64,000 nt of DNA from Agrobacterium pusense (lineage in GTDB: Bacteria; Pseudomonadota; Alphaproteobacteria; Rhizobiales; Rhizobiaceae), in the NCBI RefSeq assembly GCF_900102105.1, contig NZ_FNBB01000008.1, positions 62,001-126,000 of the forward strand, read 5' to 3'. A program made the translations under genes and the position numbers. Below the pieces are notes generated by a model that searched no databases, was not told where the DNA came from, and saw only the letters and a list, made by a program, of their open reading frames with translations. Positions 37,636 to 46,360 of the stretch are shown piece by piece (position 1 is the stretch's first letter; each line of letters starts with the position of its first letter).

Positions 37636-38907
37636 ATGAGCCAGATCAGACCCCTCATCCCGCTTCTCGTCACCGCCGGCATCCTGATCGGCGGCAACGG
37701 CCTGCAGGGAACCTATATTGCCCTGCGCGGCATCTCCGAAGGTTTTTCCGCCAGCACCATCGGCGTCATCAGCGCCGCCTACAGCTTCGGATTCGCACTC
37801 GGCTGCATTTCGGTGACGCGGCTTCTGCGAAAGATCGGCCATATCAGAACATTTGCCACCATGGCAGCGGTCGCCTCGGCCGCTTCCATCGCCATGCCGC
37901 TCATCATCCACCCGCTATTCTGGATGCTGATGCGTTTCGTCATCGGCATTGCCGTCGCCTGTCTTTTTGCGGCCATCGAAAGCTGGATCAATGCGCAGGT
38001 GACGAATTCCAATCGCGCGCGCACGCTTTCCATCTATCGTTTCGTCGATCTCGGCTCCGTGACGCTGGCGCAATATGTCATTGCCGTGATGGGTGTCGAA
38101 GGCCCGGTGGTGTTTTCGCTGATCGCGATAGCGCTGGTGCTGTCTCTGGTGCCGATCTCGCTTGCCGACAAATCCAACCCTGCCCCGCCGAAGCAGATTC
38201 CCTTCGACCTTTTCGCCGTCTGGCGCATTTCCCCGCTTGCCGTCGTCGGTTGCGTGGCAGTCGGCCTCAGCATGGCAGCCTTCCGCAACATTGGCCCGAT
38301 CTATGCCGAACAGATCGGCTTTTCCGTCACCGCCATCGCCACCTTCATGAGTGCGGGCATTATTGGCGGTGTGGTGCTGCAATATCCGCTTGGCGTTTAT
38401 TCCGACCGTTATGACCGGCGCATCATCATCCTCGCCACCACGGCCGCCTCTGTCATCGTCGGGCTGTTTCTCGCTTTCTTCGCCGGCACGGACGAATGGA
38501 GCAATATCATCGGCGTCTTCATCTTCGGCGCCTTCGCCCTGCCGCTTTATTCGCTGAGTTCGGCGCATGGCAACGACCACGCCAGGGAAGGCGAACATGC
38601 GATGATGTCAGCCGGACTGCTGTTCTTCTGGTCGGTGGGCGCAACCGTGGGGCCGCTTCTCGCCTCCGTCCTGATCGATCAGTTCGGTCCGAAGGCACTC
38701 TTCAGCTATACCGCCGCGATCCAGATCGTTTTCATCGGCTACACCATATATCGGCTGCAGGTGCGCGAGGGCGTTCCGCTTGAGGAGAGGAACTGGCGTT
38801 TCAGTTCGCTGTTGCGCACCTCGGCCTATTTCCAGAAGCTCGCCGCACCCGCACCACCTAAAAAGAATGGGTCGGAGCCCAATCCGCCGGAGAAAAACGA
38901 TCGTTAG
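37636..38907 (+). CDS. MFS transporter (YcaD-type)
   Basis: 423-aa inner membrane protein with 12 helices. The sequence has the look of YcaD-like efflux MFS proteins: LIGGNGLQGTYIALRGISEGFS at helix 1 and RFVIGIAVACLFAAIESWINAQ at helices 4-5. The second half is marked by YPLGVYSDRYDRR in the loop between helices 8 and 9. A hydrophilic C-tail ends the protein. GTG 37600 is an alternative start. It diverges from aspS with 191 bp between. Substrate unknown. Confidence 0.85.
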   Translation: MSQIRPLIPLLVTAGILIGGNGLQGTYIALRGISEGFSASTIGVISAAYSFGFALGCISVTRLLRKIGHIRTFATMAAVASAASIAMPLIIHPLFWMLMRFVIGIAVACLFAAIESWINAQVTNSNRARTLSIYRFVDLGSVTLAQYVIAVMGVEGPVVFSLIAIALVLSLVPISLADKSNPAPPKQIPFDLFAVWRISPLAVVGCVAVGLSMAAFRNIGPIYAEQIGFSVTAIATFMSAGIIGGVVLQYPLGVYSDRYDRRIIILATTAASVIVGLFLAFFAGTDEWSNIIGVFIFGAFALPLYSLSSAHGNDHAREGEHAMMSAGLLFFWSVGATVGPLLASVLIDQFGPKALFSYTAAIQIVFIGYTIYRLQVREGVPLEERNWRFSSLLRTSAYFQKLAAPAPPKKNGSEPNPPEKNDR

Positions 38908-38989
38908 GCCTTCAAAAACGGGCTTTGTATTGACATGCGCCCGGCAAAGGGAAAGTAAGACGGATAATTTTCACGAGTGGCCATTTGCA

Positions 38990-40150
38990 ATGATTGAAAC
39001 GACTGCCGCCCTCGCCGAGGCCTGCACGGAACTGGCGAAATCGGAATTCATCACCATCGACACCGAATTTTTGCGGGAAACCACCTTCTGGCCGGAACTC
39101 TGCCTCGTGCAGATGGCAAGCCCGACTCTCGAGGTGCTGGTCGATCCGCTGGCGAAGGGCCTCGATCTTACGCCGCTTTTCGAGTTGATGGCCAATCCCG
39201 ACGTCGTAAAGGTTTTCCACGCGGCGCGACAGGACATCGAAATCATCTACCATCTCGGCGGGCTTATTCCGCATCCGATCTTCGACACGCAGGTCGCCGC
39301 CATGGTCTGCGGTTTCGGCGATTCGATCTCCTACGACCAGCTGGTGCAGAAGATCAAAAACGTGCAGATCGACAAATCCTCCCGTTTCACCGACTGGAGC
39401 CGCCGCCCGCTGACCGAAAAGCAGCTGGATTACGCGCTGGCCGACGTGACCCATCTGCGGGATGTCTATCTCTCGCTGAAAGCCCAGCTCGAGCGCGAAG
39501 GCCGCTCGCTATGGCTGACCGAAGAGATGGATATTCTCGAGTCTCGCGACACCTATGACATGCATCCCGACGATGCCTGGCTGCGGCTGAAATCGCGCCT
39601 GCGCAAGCCGACCGAGCTTGCCATCCTCAAATTCATCGCCGCCTGGCGCGAGCGTGAGGCGCGCTCCCGCAACGTGCCGCGTTCGCGCGTGCTGAAGGAC
39701 GATGCGATCTTCGAAATCGCCCAGCAGCAGCCGAAGGATGCCGAGGCGCTGTCGCGGCTTCGCACCATTCCCAAGGGCTGGGAACGCTCCGCGTCCGGCA
39801 ACGCCATCGTCGAGACGGTGAATGCGGCGCTGGCGCTGCCGAAAGAAGAAATGCCGAAGGCACCGCGTCACAGCCACGCGCCGGAAGGTTCGGGCGCTGC
39901 CGTGGAACTGTTGAAGGTTCTGCTGAAGCTGACGGCTGATAAGCACGGCGTCGCCGCCAAGGTCATCGCCAATAGCGACGATCTGGACAAGATTGCCGCC
40001 GAGGGCGAAAAGGCAACGGTGGCAGCACTGACCGGTTGGCGGCGGGAGCTTTTCGGCAATGTGGCGCTGAAGCTCATCAATGGTGAGGTCGCCCTGCGTT
40101 TTGCCGGCAAGAAGGTCGAGGCTGTAGAGGTTGCGGCGAACGAGTCGTAA
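38990..40150 (+). CDS. rnd: Ribonuclease D
   Basis: 386-aa 3'-5' exonuclease trimming tRNA and other stable RNAs. The DEDDy residues are visible: Asp and Glu in ITIDTEFLRE, Asp in VFHAARQDIEIIYHLGG, and Tyr/Asp in LDYALADVTHLRDVY. One HRDC domain follows (LAILKFIAAWREREAR to about residue 290). The C-terminal region is weakly conserved. ATG 38990 places MIETTAALAEACTEL at the start. No clear ribosome site is seen. Confidence 0.94.
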   Translation: MIETTAALAEACTELAKSEFITIDTEFLRETTFWPELCLVQMASPTLEVLVDPLAKGLDLTPLFELMANPDVVKVFHAARQDIEIIYHLGGLIPHPIFDTQVAAMVCGFGDSISYDQLVQKIKNVQIDKSSRFTDWSRRPLTEKQLDYALADVTHLRDVYLSLKAQLEREGRSLWLTEEMDILESRDTYDMHPDDAWLRLKSRLRKPTELAILKFIAAWREREARSRNVPRSRVLKDDAIFEIAQQQPKDAEALSRLRTIPKGWERSASGNAIVETVNAALALPKEEMPKAPRHSHAPEGSGAAVELLKVLLKLTADKHGVAAKVIANSDDLDKIAAEGEKATVAALTGWRRELFGNVALKLINGEVALRFAGKKVEAVEVAANES

Positions 40151-40479
40151 CGCTCGCTCTTTCCGCGACCTTCTCATACCGCGTGTCGCCTCATTCGCTA
40201 GCGCTGCATCTGAATGGCGCTGGCTGAACACCCGAATCGCCCGACAGCGCGTCGGGCGACAAAATCGGTGAAGCCATCGAATACACAATATAAACTTAGG
40301 CGGGGTGCGGGCCCCGTCCGTTGCGGCAACCGGGCAACAGGCTTTCCGATCCTTTATGCAACCTTACCGATTGCTCACTTTTTCCAGCGCTTTTTCCACA
40401 TTAATGTCGCATATGACCTGAACAGAAGCTTTGCCCGCAAGGAGCGACGGGCCTGCCCTTCCCGAGATCAAGAATCGAC
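40151..40479. other. 329-bp intergenic region between rnd and the adenylate cyclase gene
   Basis: No gene is seen. A 9-bp hairpin (TCGCCCGAC/GTCGGGCGA, 40237-40259, loop AGCGC) lies 87 bp after rnd. It has no T-run and is not a convincing terminator. The right half should hold the cyclase promoter. Confidence 0.5.
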
Positions 40480-41508
40480 ATGAGAAAATTGCTGCCCATT
40501 CTGGATTACGTGGTGCTCTTCGTTGCCGTGGCCGGCAGCGGCGTGGCCTACGCCTTCCTGGAATATGGCGGTGGCGCGCTCATCGGCGCGACCTATGCGC
40601 TGTTTGCCTGCGCGCCAATCCTCGCCTTCGAGCGCGGTTACATCATGCCCGGCCTGTCGCGGCAGGTCAGCGCCCTGCCGACACCGGTTTACATTGCCGT
40701 CGGTCTTGTCATCTATGCTGTTCTCGTCTTCTGCGGCTTCGGGCTGGGCGGCACGATCCTGTGGCTGAGCGGCATCTTTCCCGGCACCTGGAAACGCGCC
40801 GTTCATGCCGAAGTACAGACGCTGGTCTTCACGCTCATCGTCTGCGGCATCATCGTCTTCATCATGCGCGTGCGTGAACTTCTTGGCCGCGATATCTTCA
40901 TCGACCTCATTCTCGGGCGCTATCGCAGACCGGTGAGCGAAGACCGTGTCTTCATCTTCATCGACCTTGTAGGCTCCACCTCCTTCGCCGAAACTCATGG
41001 CGACCTGAAGGCACAGGAGTTTCTCGGCGAAATCTTCGCGAGCTATGCCGCACCGGTCAGGAAACACGGCGGCGTCATCGACGATTACATCGGCGACGCC
41101 GCGATCATCACCTGGCCGTACCATAGGGCGATAAGGCGCGCGGCCTGCGTGCGCTGCGTTTTCGATATTCAGGCGACCATCGAGGAAAAGCGCGACATGT
41201 GGCTTTCCCGCTTCGGTGAAGTGCCGCGCCTGCGCTTCGCCATCCATGGCGGACCTGTCATCACTGCGGAAATCGGCGTCGACCATCACAAGATCACCTA
41301 TTTCGGCGATACGGTGAACACGACCTCCAGACTCGAATCGCTGAGCAAGATGCTTGGCCATCCCGTGCTGATTTCCGCCGACCTCGCCCATCAGCTGGTG
41401 CTTCCCAAGGGCGTGCGCAGCGAATATCTCGGCGAGCACGCGGTCAAGGGCCGTGGTCAGACGCTCGGTGTCTGCACGCTCAGCCAGTATCAGGCCCCCG
41501 CCGCTTAG
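40480..41508 (+). CDS. Membrane class III adenylate/guanylate cyclase
   Basis: 342-aa protein with four N-terminal helices (about 9-28, 34-51, 70-90, 112-130) and a C-terminal cyclase domain from about residue 155. Metal ligands Asp162 (FIDLVGST) and Asp206 (YIGDAA) and the transition-state pair Asn280/Arg284 (GDTVNTTSRLE) are present. At the position of the purine-recognising Lys (usually KFIGD) the protein has Asp202 (DYIGD), and the partner position carries Thr273. Substrate is therefore uncertain. Many rhizobia have dozens of cyclases of this class. Confidence 0.88.
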   Translation: MRKLLPILDYVVLFVAVAGSGVAYAFLEYGGGALIGATYALFACAPILAFERGYIMPGLSRQVSALPTPVYIAVGLVIYAVLVFCGFGLGGTILWLSGIFPGTWKRAVHAEVQTLVFTLIVCGIIVFIMRVRELLGRDIFIDLILGRYRRPVSEDRVFIFIDLVGSTSFAETHGDLKAQEFLGEIFASYAAPVRKHGGVIDDYIGDAAIITWPYHRAIRRAACVRCVFDIQATIEEKRDMWLSRFGEVPRLRFAIHGGPVITAEIGVDHHKITYFGDTVNTTSRLESLSKMLGHPVLISADLAHQLVLPKGVRSEYLGEHAVKGRGQTLGVCTLSQYQAPAA

Positions 41509-41650
41509 GGCGGAGCAACGTCGCCGTCACCTTTGCCAGCAGCGCCGTCATCAAAATTCATCAAAGCTTCAAATGGCAATCACCTCTCTGTCATGTGCTG
41601 CCCCTATCGCGTCAATCCTGTCTTCAACAGGTACTGAGAGGGGTCTCAAC

Positions 41651-43009
41651 ATGAAGCACGTTCTTTTCGCCTCTTGCGCGGTTCTCGCGCTCGCTTCCGC
41701 ATCGCTGGCAGCGGAAAAGGAGTTTCCGGCAAAGCTGGTTTCACATGCCATTCTGCCGGCCAACACCATCATCGCCGCGCCTGCCGATGCGCCGGCACAT
41801 CTCAAGACCTCCGCCAAGTTCACCACAGCCGACCGCAAGCGCGCCGAAGGCCTCGGCACCGTGCCCGGCAAGGACGGCGTGCGCCTGACAGGCCTTTCCA
41901 TGCCGTTCAACGGCCAGCCCATGCAGGGCTTTTCCGGCATCAAGGCCATGCCGGACGGCAGCTTCTGGAGCCTTTCCGACAACGGTTTCGGCTCCAAGCT
42001 CAATTCGAGCGACGCCATGCTGATGCTTCACCATCTGAAGTTCGACTGGGAAGCCGGCAAGGTCAATGCGCTTGAAACCGTGTTTCTCTCCGACCCCGAC
42101 ATGAAATCGCCCTTCCCCATCGTTCTGGAAGGCACGGAAAAGCGCTACCTGACGGGCGCCGATTTCGATGTCGAATCCATTCAGCCTGTTGCCGACGGTT
42201 TCTGGGTGGGTGAGGAATTCGGTCCTTACATCCTGAAATTCACCCGCGACGGAAAGCTGACCGATGTGATCTCCACCAAGGCCGGCGATATCGAGGTGAA
42301 GTCTCCCGACCATCCGGCTCTCACACTGCCTGGCAACCCGACTCAGAAAATGCCCGCTTTCAACCTGAAACGCTCCGGCGGTTATGAAGGCATGGCGCTC
42401 TCCAAGGACGGCTCAAAGCTCTACGGCCTTCTCGAAGGACCGCTCTATATGGCGGACGGGCAAGTAGAAAAGACCGAAGACGGCGCGACCGCGCTGCGCA
42501 TCATCGAACTGGACACCGCCAAGAAAGAGTGGACCGGTCGCAGCTGGCTTTATCCGCTGGCGGAAGGCGGCGAGGCGATCGGTGACTTCAACATGCTGGA
42601 CGAGACCACTGCCCTCGTCATCGAACGCGACAACGGCGCCGGCACGGCCGACAAGGCCTGCGCCGACCCGAAGGCTCCCACTGCGGACTGCTTCGCCCGC
42701 CCAGCCAAGGTCAAGCGCATCTACAAGATCGAATTCAACGACGCCAATGTCGGCAAGGCCGCCCGCAAGATCGGCTATATCGACCTGATGAAGATCTCCG
42801 ACCCTGATAACAAGAAGCGCCAGGGCGGCGGCAACGGTTTCTACGACATGCCTTTCGTCACCATCGAGAATGTCGACCGCGTCGATGCCACGCATATCAT
42901 CGTCGGCAATGACAACAACCTGCCTTTCTCTGCCGGGCGGGCGCTGGACAAGGCTGATGACAACGAATTCGTTCTGCTTGAGGTCAAGGACCTGCTCGAG
43001 GCGAAGTGA
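41651..43009 (+). CDS. Secreted esterase-like protein of the phytase family
   Basis: 452 aa with a Sec signal peptide (KHVLFASCAVLALASASLAAE). It fits the family described as esterase-like activity of phytase: GFSGIKAMPDGSFWSLSDNGFG, then WVGEEFGPYILKFTRDG and GYEGMALSKDGSKLYGLLEG, repeated blade-like motifs of a beta-propeller. One Cys pair near residues 337-345 (KACADPKAPTADC) probably forms a disulphide. ATG 41651 follows AGAGGGG. Phosphate-ester substrate is a family inference. Confidence 0.85.
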   Translation: MKHVLFASCAVLALASASLAAEKEFPAKLVSHAILPANTIIAAPADAPAHLKTSAKFTTADRKRAEGLGTVPGKDGVRLTGLSMPFNGQPMQGFSGIKAMPDGSFWSLSDNGFGSKLNSSDAMLMLHHLKFDWEAGKVNALETVFLSDPDMKSPFPIVLEGTEKRYLTGADFDVESIQPVADGFWVGEEFGPYILKFTRDGKLTDVISTKAGDIEVKSPDHPALTLPGNPTQKMPAFNLKRSGGYEGMALSKDGSKLYGLLEGPLYMADGQVEKTEDGATALRIIELDTAKKEWTGRSWLYPLAEGGEAIGDFNMLDETTALVIERDNGAGTADKACADPKAPTADCFARPAKVKRIYKIEFNDANVGKAARKIGYIDLMKISDPDNKKRQGGGNGFYDMPFVTIENVDRVDATHIIVGNDNNLPFSAGRALDKADDNEFVLLEVKDLLEAK

Positions 43010-43145
43010 GGCCACGGCTGCCGTCATTTGCATTGACGGTCACCAATGATCCGGACGGAGCGCTGGCAGACACGAACGTCTGCGCGGCGCTCCTTCCGAT
43101 TTTCCGGCCGCGACAGAAACATGCTTGCGGAAAAGAAGACGTTTC

Positions 43146-43493
43146 ATGCAGGACCATGCCGAAAGACTGTACTACGCCCTGAAGAGAAGCTGGTCGGGCG
43201 AGACCAGCGGCCTCTGGTCGCGCGAAAATCCAGCCAGGGGGCAAGGAAGCGTCACTGCCCTGGTGGTTCAGGACATTTTCGGCGGCGAAATTGCGAAAAC
43301 CGCTGTCAGCGGCGCGCAACACTTCTACAATATCATTGATGGCGTCCGCTGGGATTTCACCTTCACCCAATTCGATCTGCCGGTGGGTTATCAGGATCAT
43401 CCCGCCAATCGGACCGAAGTCATGGCGACGATAACGCCGCTGCAATATGCCTATCTCAGCGCCTGCATTCGAAAGGCACTCGGCCACGGCTGA
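43146..43493 (+). CDS. YunG-like small protein
   Basis: 115-aa cytoplasmic protein resembling Bacillus YunG: MQDHAERLYYALKRSWS, then NPARGQGSVTALVVQDIFGGEI and HFYNIIDGVRWDFTFTQF. The GQG/GQC-S/A-VTALV pattern followed by W-D-x-T is shared. The usual Cys of this family's GQC motif appears as Gly-Ser here, so a Cys-based activity would be lost if it exists. No function known. Stands alone, 136 bp after the phytase-like gene. Confidence 0.7.
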   Translation: MQDHAERLYYALKRSWSGETSGLWSRENPARGQGSVTALVVQDIFGGEIAKTAVSGAQHFYNIIDGVRWDFTFTQFDLPVGYQDHPANRTEVMATITPLQYAYLSACIRKALGHG

Positions 43494-43661
43494 ACGGCTT
43501 GCAAAAAGGACAGCCCATTGCTGTTCGATCCGCACGGACGGCATGGAGGTCAACCGGCGCGCTACACTTCAAGACCAAGATTTATGTTTCCCGCAAAGCG
43601 GACACAATCCACGCGATAATATTGCTTGGCGAAATGGTTGTACCCACAGGAGAGACATTTA

Positions 43662-43979
43662 ATGAGCGAGAGTTGTCCGGTTCTGACACCGGCAGAACGG
43701 CAGGTTCAGGATATATTGGAACGCAACGAAGCGGCGATGATGGCGAGTGTTCATGCAGCGGTTGAGCGCGCCAGCAAAGAAGTCGCCGAAGCATTCGAGG
43801 CGACCGGGTCAGACATGCAGCCACCACCCCGGGATTATTTTGCCGCGGTCGCGCATCAACAGCTCTTTTTGTTGTTATGCGGGGCCGACCCGCAGACCTT
43901 CGAGGGCGGCGACCCAGAAATCGCCGGTCATATCATTCGGAATGCTCAAAACATAACGGAGCACTACTGGAAACGATAA
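43662..43979 (+). CDS. Hypothetical protein, 105 aa
   Basis: No family recognised. A helical N-terminal half (LTPAERQVQDILERNEAAMM, then HAAVERASKEVAEAFEA) is followed by DYFAAVAHQQLFLLLCG, which is moderately hydrophobic but not a membrane helix. It ends NAQNITEHYWKR. ATG 43662 has AGGAGAG upstream, a good ribosome site, supporting a real gene. Probably an accessory cytoplasmic protein. Confidence 0.65.
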   Translation: MSESCPVLTPAERQVQDILERNEAAMMASVHAAVERASKEVAEAFEATGSDMQPPPRDYFAAVAHQQLFLLLCGADPQTFEGGDPEIAGHIIRNAQNITEHYWKR

Positions 43980-44156
43980 TGCGCCCGAATGTCGCCGACA
44001 GGTGACGCCGATCTGTAAGGAGAGAATGTCACACGAAGCAAGAGACGTGTTCTGAACTTGACAGGGTATGCCGGTCACGGATGGAATGCTCCGCCGTCTC
44101 GCGTCATAGGGCCTTCATCATGCCCGGTTAAGCAGGCGCAAAATCGGGAGACTGCA

Positions 44157-44789
44157 ATGGATTCGACCGCACAGATCAAGCGCCCTAAGCTCGCAGAGAC
44201 CGTCATTCATGCAACAGCCAGCGTAAGAGACTCGAGCATCGGCAGATGCTGCGAGATTTTGGCCGATACCTCGCTGCATAATGTTGAGCTCGGAGACTAC
44301 TCTTATCTTGGTCCCCGCTGCATGGTGGGGGATGCGATCATCGGGAAGTTCTGCGCCATCGCCGCGGAGGTCAGGATAGGCGCTCCCAACCATCCGATGG
44401 ACCGGCCATCCATGCACCGTTTCAGCTACTGCCCTGAATATTACTCTGCCGATGCGGTGCGCGACGATGCCTTTTTCGCGCAGCGGAAGCAGGATCGCGC
44501 CGTTATCGGTCACGATGTCTGGATCGGACACGGGGTCATCGTCCTGCCGGGCGTCAAGGTGGGAGACGGCGCGGTGCTGGCCGCCGGCGCCGTGGTGACC
44601 AGGGACGTGCCGCCCTATACCATCGTCGGCGGCGTACCTGCAAAAATCATTCGCGAGCGCTTTTCACGATCAATTGCGCAGAAGCTTACCGCTATTGCCT
44701 GGTGGGACTGGCCCTTCGAGACGATCATGGCGCGGCTTGGCGACTTTCAGTCAAACGATATCGAAGCGTTCTGCGAGCGCTGGTCCTAG
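44157..44789 (+). CDS. Hexapeptide-repeat acetyltransferase, phosphonate-associated type
   Basis: 210-aa left-handed beta-helix transferase of the Vat/CatB class. The catalytic His lies in [17 protein letters not shown]. Hexapeptide repeats include [33 protein letters not shown] and the family end [15 protein letters not shown]. The insert with [17 protein letters not shown] and the WWDWPFETI tail match the subfamily found in phosphonate (phn) clusters. No phn gene is here. GGGAG precedes ATG 44157 by 6 nt. Substrate unknown. Xenobiotic acetylation is an alternative. Confidence 0.8.
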   Translation: MDSTAQIKRPKLAETVIHATASVRDSSIGRCCEILADTSLHNVELGDYSYLGPRCMVGDAIIGKFCAIAAEVRIGAPNHPMDRPSMHRFSYCPEYYSADAVRDDAFFAQRKQDRAVIGHDVWIGHGVIVLPGVKVGDGAVLAAGAVVTRDVPPYTIVGGVPAKIIRERFSRSIAQKLTAIAWWDWPFETIMARLGDFQSNDIEAFCERWS

Positions 44790-44836
44790 CACGGGGCCAA
44801 TGTCATTTCTGTCGTGAACAGAAACTCCGCCGCTCC

Positions 44837-46360
44837 TTATTCGAACACGAAGGCCAGCCGCTTGCCCGTCAGCTTCGCCAGTTGCTGCAAACGTCCGTCC
44901 AGCCGCTCGCCGGCAAAATCGCAATAATCATGCGGCACCACAAATTCCAGATCGAGATCCGGATTATCTGTCTTGCGGAATTTCAGGTGATCCACGACAC
45001 CCGGCATGGAGGCTGAAAAAAGATATACGACGCGCAGCAGGCCGCCCAGCAGTTTGGCGAGTTCCTGCAGACGCTCCCCCGCCATGGCGGCAAGCGGCTC
45101 GGTGGTGCCGTTGTCGTTCAGGCCTTCAAAGCGGTAATAATTGGCAAGTGCAATATAGGCGCGCCCGGGATGGGTGATCGCCACGAAGGACGAGTGGGCG
45201 ATGATATTGAGCGCCTGCAGACCGCGGTAATCGGGATGCGCGCGCCAGCTGATGTCGGCCAGCAGGCAGGCGGCCTGCCGATAGCGGCTTTCCTCTTCCG
45301 TCTCGTCGATGCCGAAAACCGGGAAGGTGCGACCGCTCCAGTCCGCCAGTTCTCGCGCATGCTCCGGAGAACGGGCGCGCAAAATGGCAAGTTCGTCGGC
45401 GGCAACCAGCAGCGGATCGGATTCGCGCTCCGCCTCCGTCAGCAGCGAATAAAGGTAACCCTCGCGTACGCCCTGTGCGGAAAAAGCGATCCTGGCCGGC
45501 TTCATCATCTTCAGAACTTCGCGCATGGCGATGGCACCGAATGGCAGGAGCGAGCGGCGGTTCTTGGAGACCGCCTGCCAGGCGGGATCCTTGCTATCCC
45601 GGGAGACGATGACCTCCTCGAGGAAATTCAGCATTTCCTCCAGCGGCAATTCATAACCCTGCATCATGTGCAGGGGATAACCGGATATCTCCATATGCAG
45701 CTTGGCGATATTTCGCCAGGTGCCGCCGACGGCGTAAAAGGTGCGCCCCTCACCCGCCGCCAGAAGTTTGGCGAAGGATTTGACGTGTTTTCTGGCAATG
45801 GTCGCCGCTTTTTCCAGCGAGCCGTCCGATTGCTCCGAAAGCCGCAGACCGCCAAGCGGCAGGGTGATGCCTTCGCCGCAGCTCTTGCCCTTGATGTCGA
45901 TCAGCTCCAGCGAGCCGCCCCCGAGGTCGCCGGCGATGCCATCAGGATCATGGAAACCGCTGATCACGCCATAGGCCGAATAAAGCGCTTCCTTCTCACC
46001 CGACAGAACCTCGATCTCACAGCCGAGGATGGCTTCGGCCTCACGAATGAAATCGGGACCATTTTCCGCTTCTCGGGCCGCGGCCGTGGCCAGCACATAA
46101 AGCTGCTGCGCCTGCGCCTGCTCGGAGAGGGCGTGAAAACGCCTGAGCGCCAGGAGCGCGCGGCTCACACCTTCCTCATGCATGCGCCCCGTCAGCGCCA
46201 AACCTTTGCCAAGCCCGCAAAGCACCTTTTCGTTGAACAGCACCGCAGGCGCGCGGGAAAGACCTTCATATACGACAAGACGAACGGAGTTCGAGCCAAT
46301 ATCTATGACGGAAACGGGGGCAAGGCCGGTCAGCCGCCCCTGTGCTTCTGATCGAGTCAT
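44837..46360 (-). CDS. ppx: Exopolyphosphatase Ppx
   Basis: 507-aa enzyme hydrolysing polyphosphate or pppGpp. ASKHA motifs are seen: [17 protein letters not shown] at the N-terminus and [17 protein letters not shown] in the middle. A C-terminal HD-like helical domain starts near residue 310. The ATG overlaps the ppk stop (ATGA), so the pair is translationally coupled, with polyphosphate synthesis and breakdown from one transcript. Confidence 0.95.
   Translation of the reverse strand: MTRSEAQGRLTGLAPVSVIDIGSNSVRLVVYEGLSRAPAVLFNEKVLCGLGKGLALTGRMHEEGVSRALLALRRFHALSEQAQAQQLYVLATAAAREAENGPDFIREAEAILGCEIEVLSGEKEALYSAYGVISGFHDPDGIAGDLGGGSLELIDIKGKSCGEGITLPLGGLRLSEQSDGSLEKAATIARKHVKSFAKLLAAGEGRTFYAVGGTWRNIAKLHMEISGYPLHMMQGYELPLEEMLNFLEEVIVSRDSKDPAWQAVSKNRRSLLPFGAIAMREVLKMMKPARIAFSAQGVREGYLYSLLTEAERESDPLLVAADELAILRARSPEHARELADWSGRTFPVFGIDETEEESRYRQAACLLADISWRAHPDYRGLQALNIIAHSSFVAITHPGRAYIALANYYRFEGLNDNGTTEPLAAMAGERLQELAKLLGGLLRVVYLFSASMPGVVDHLKFRKTDNPDLDLEFVVPHDYCDFAGERLDGRLQQLAKLTGKRLAFVFE

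Noticed and set aside
40237-40259. Hairpin after rnd as terminator
   Set aside because: Nine-bp stem without a T-run and 87 bp from the stop codon.
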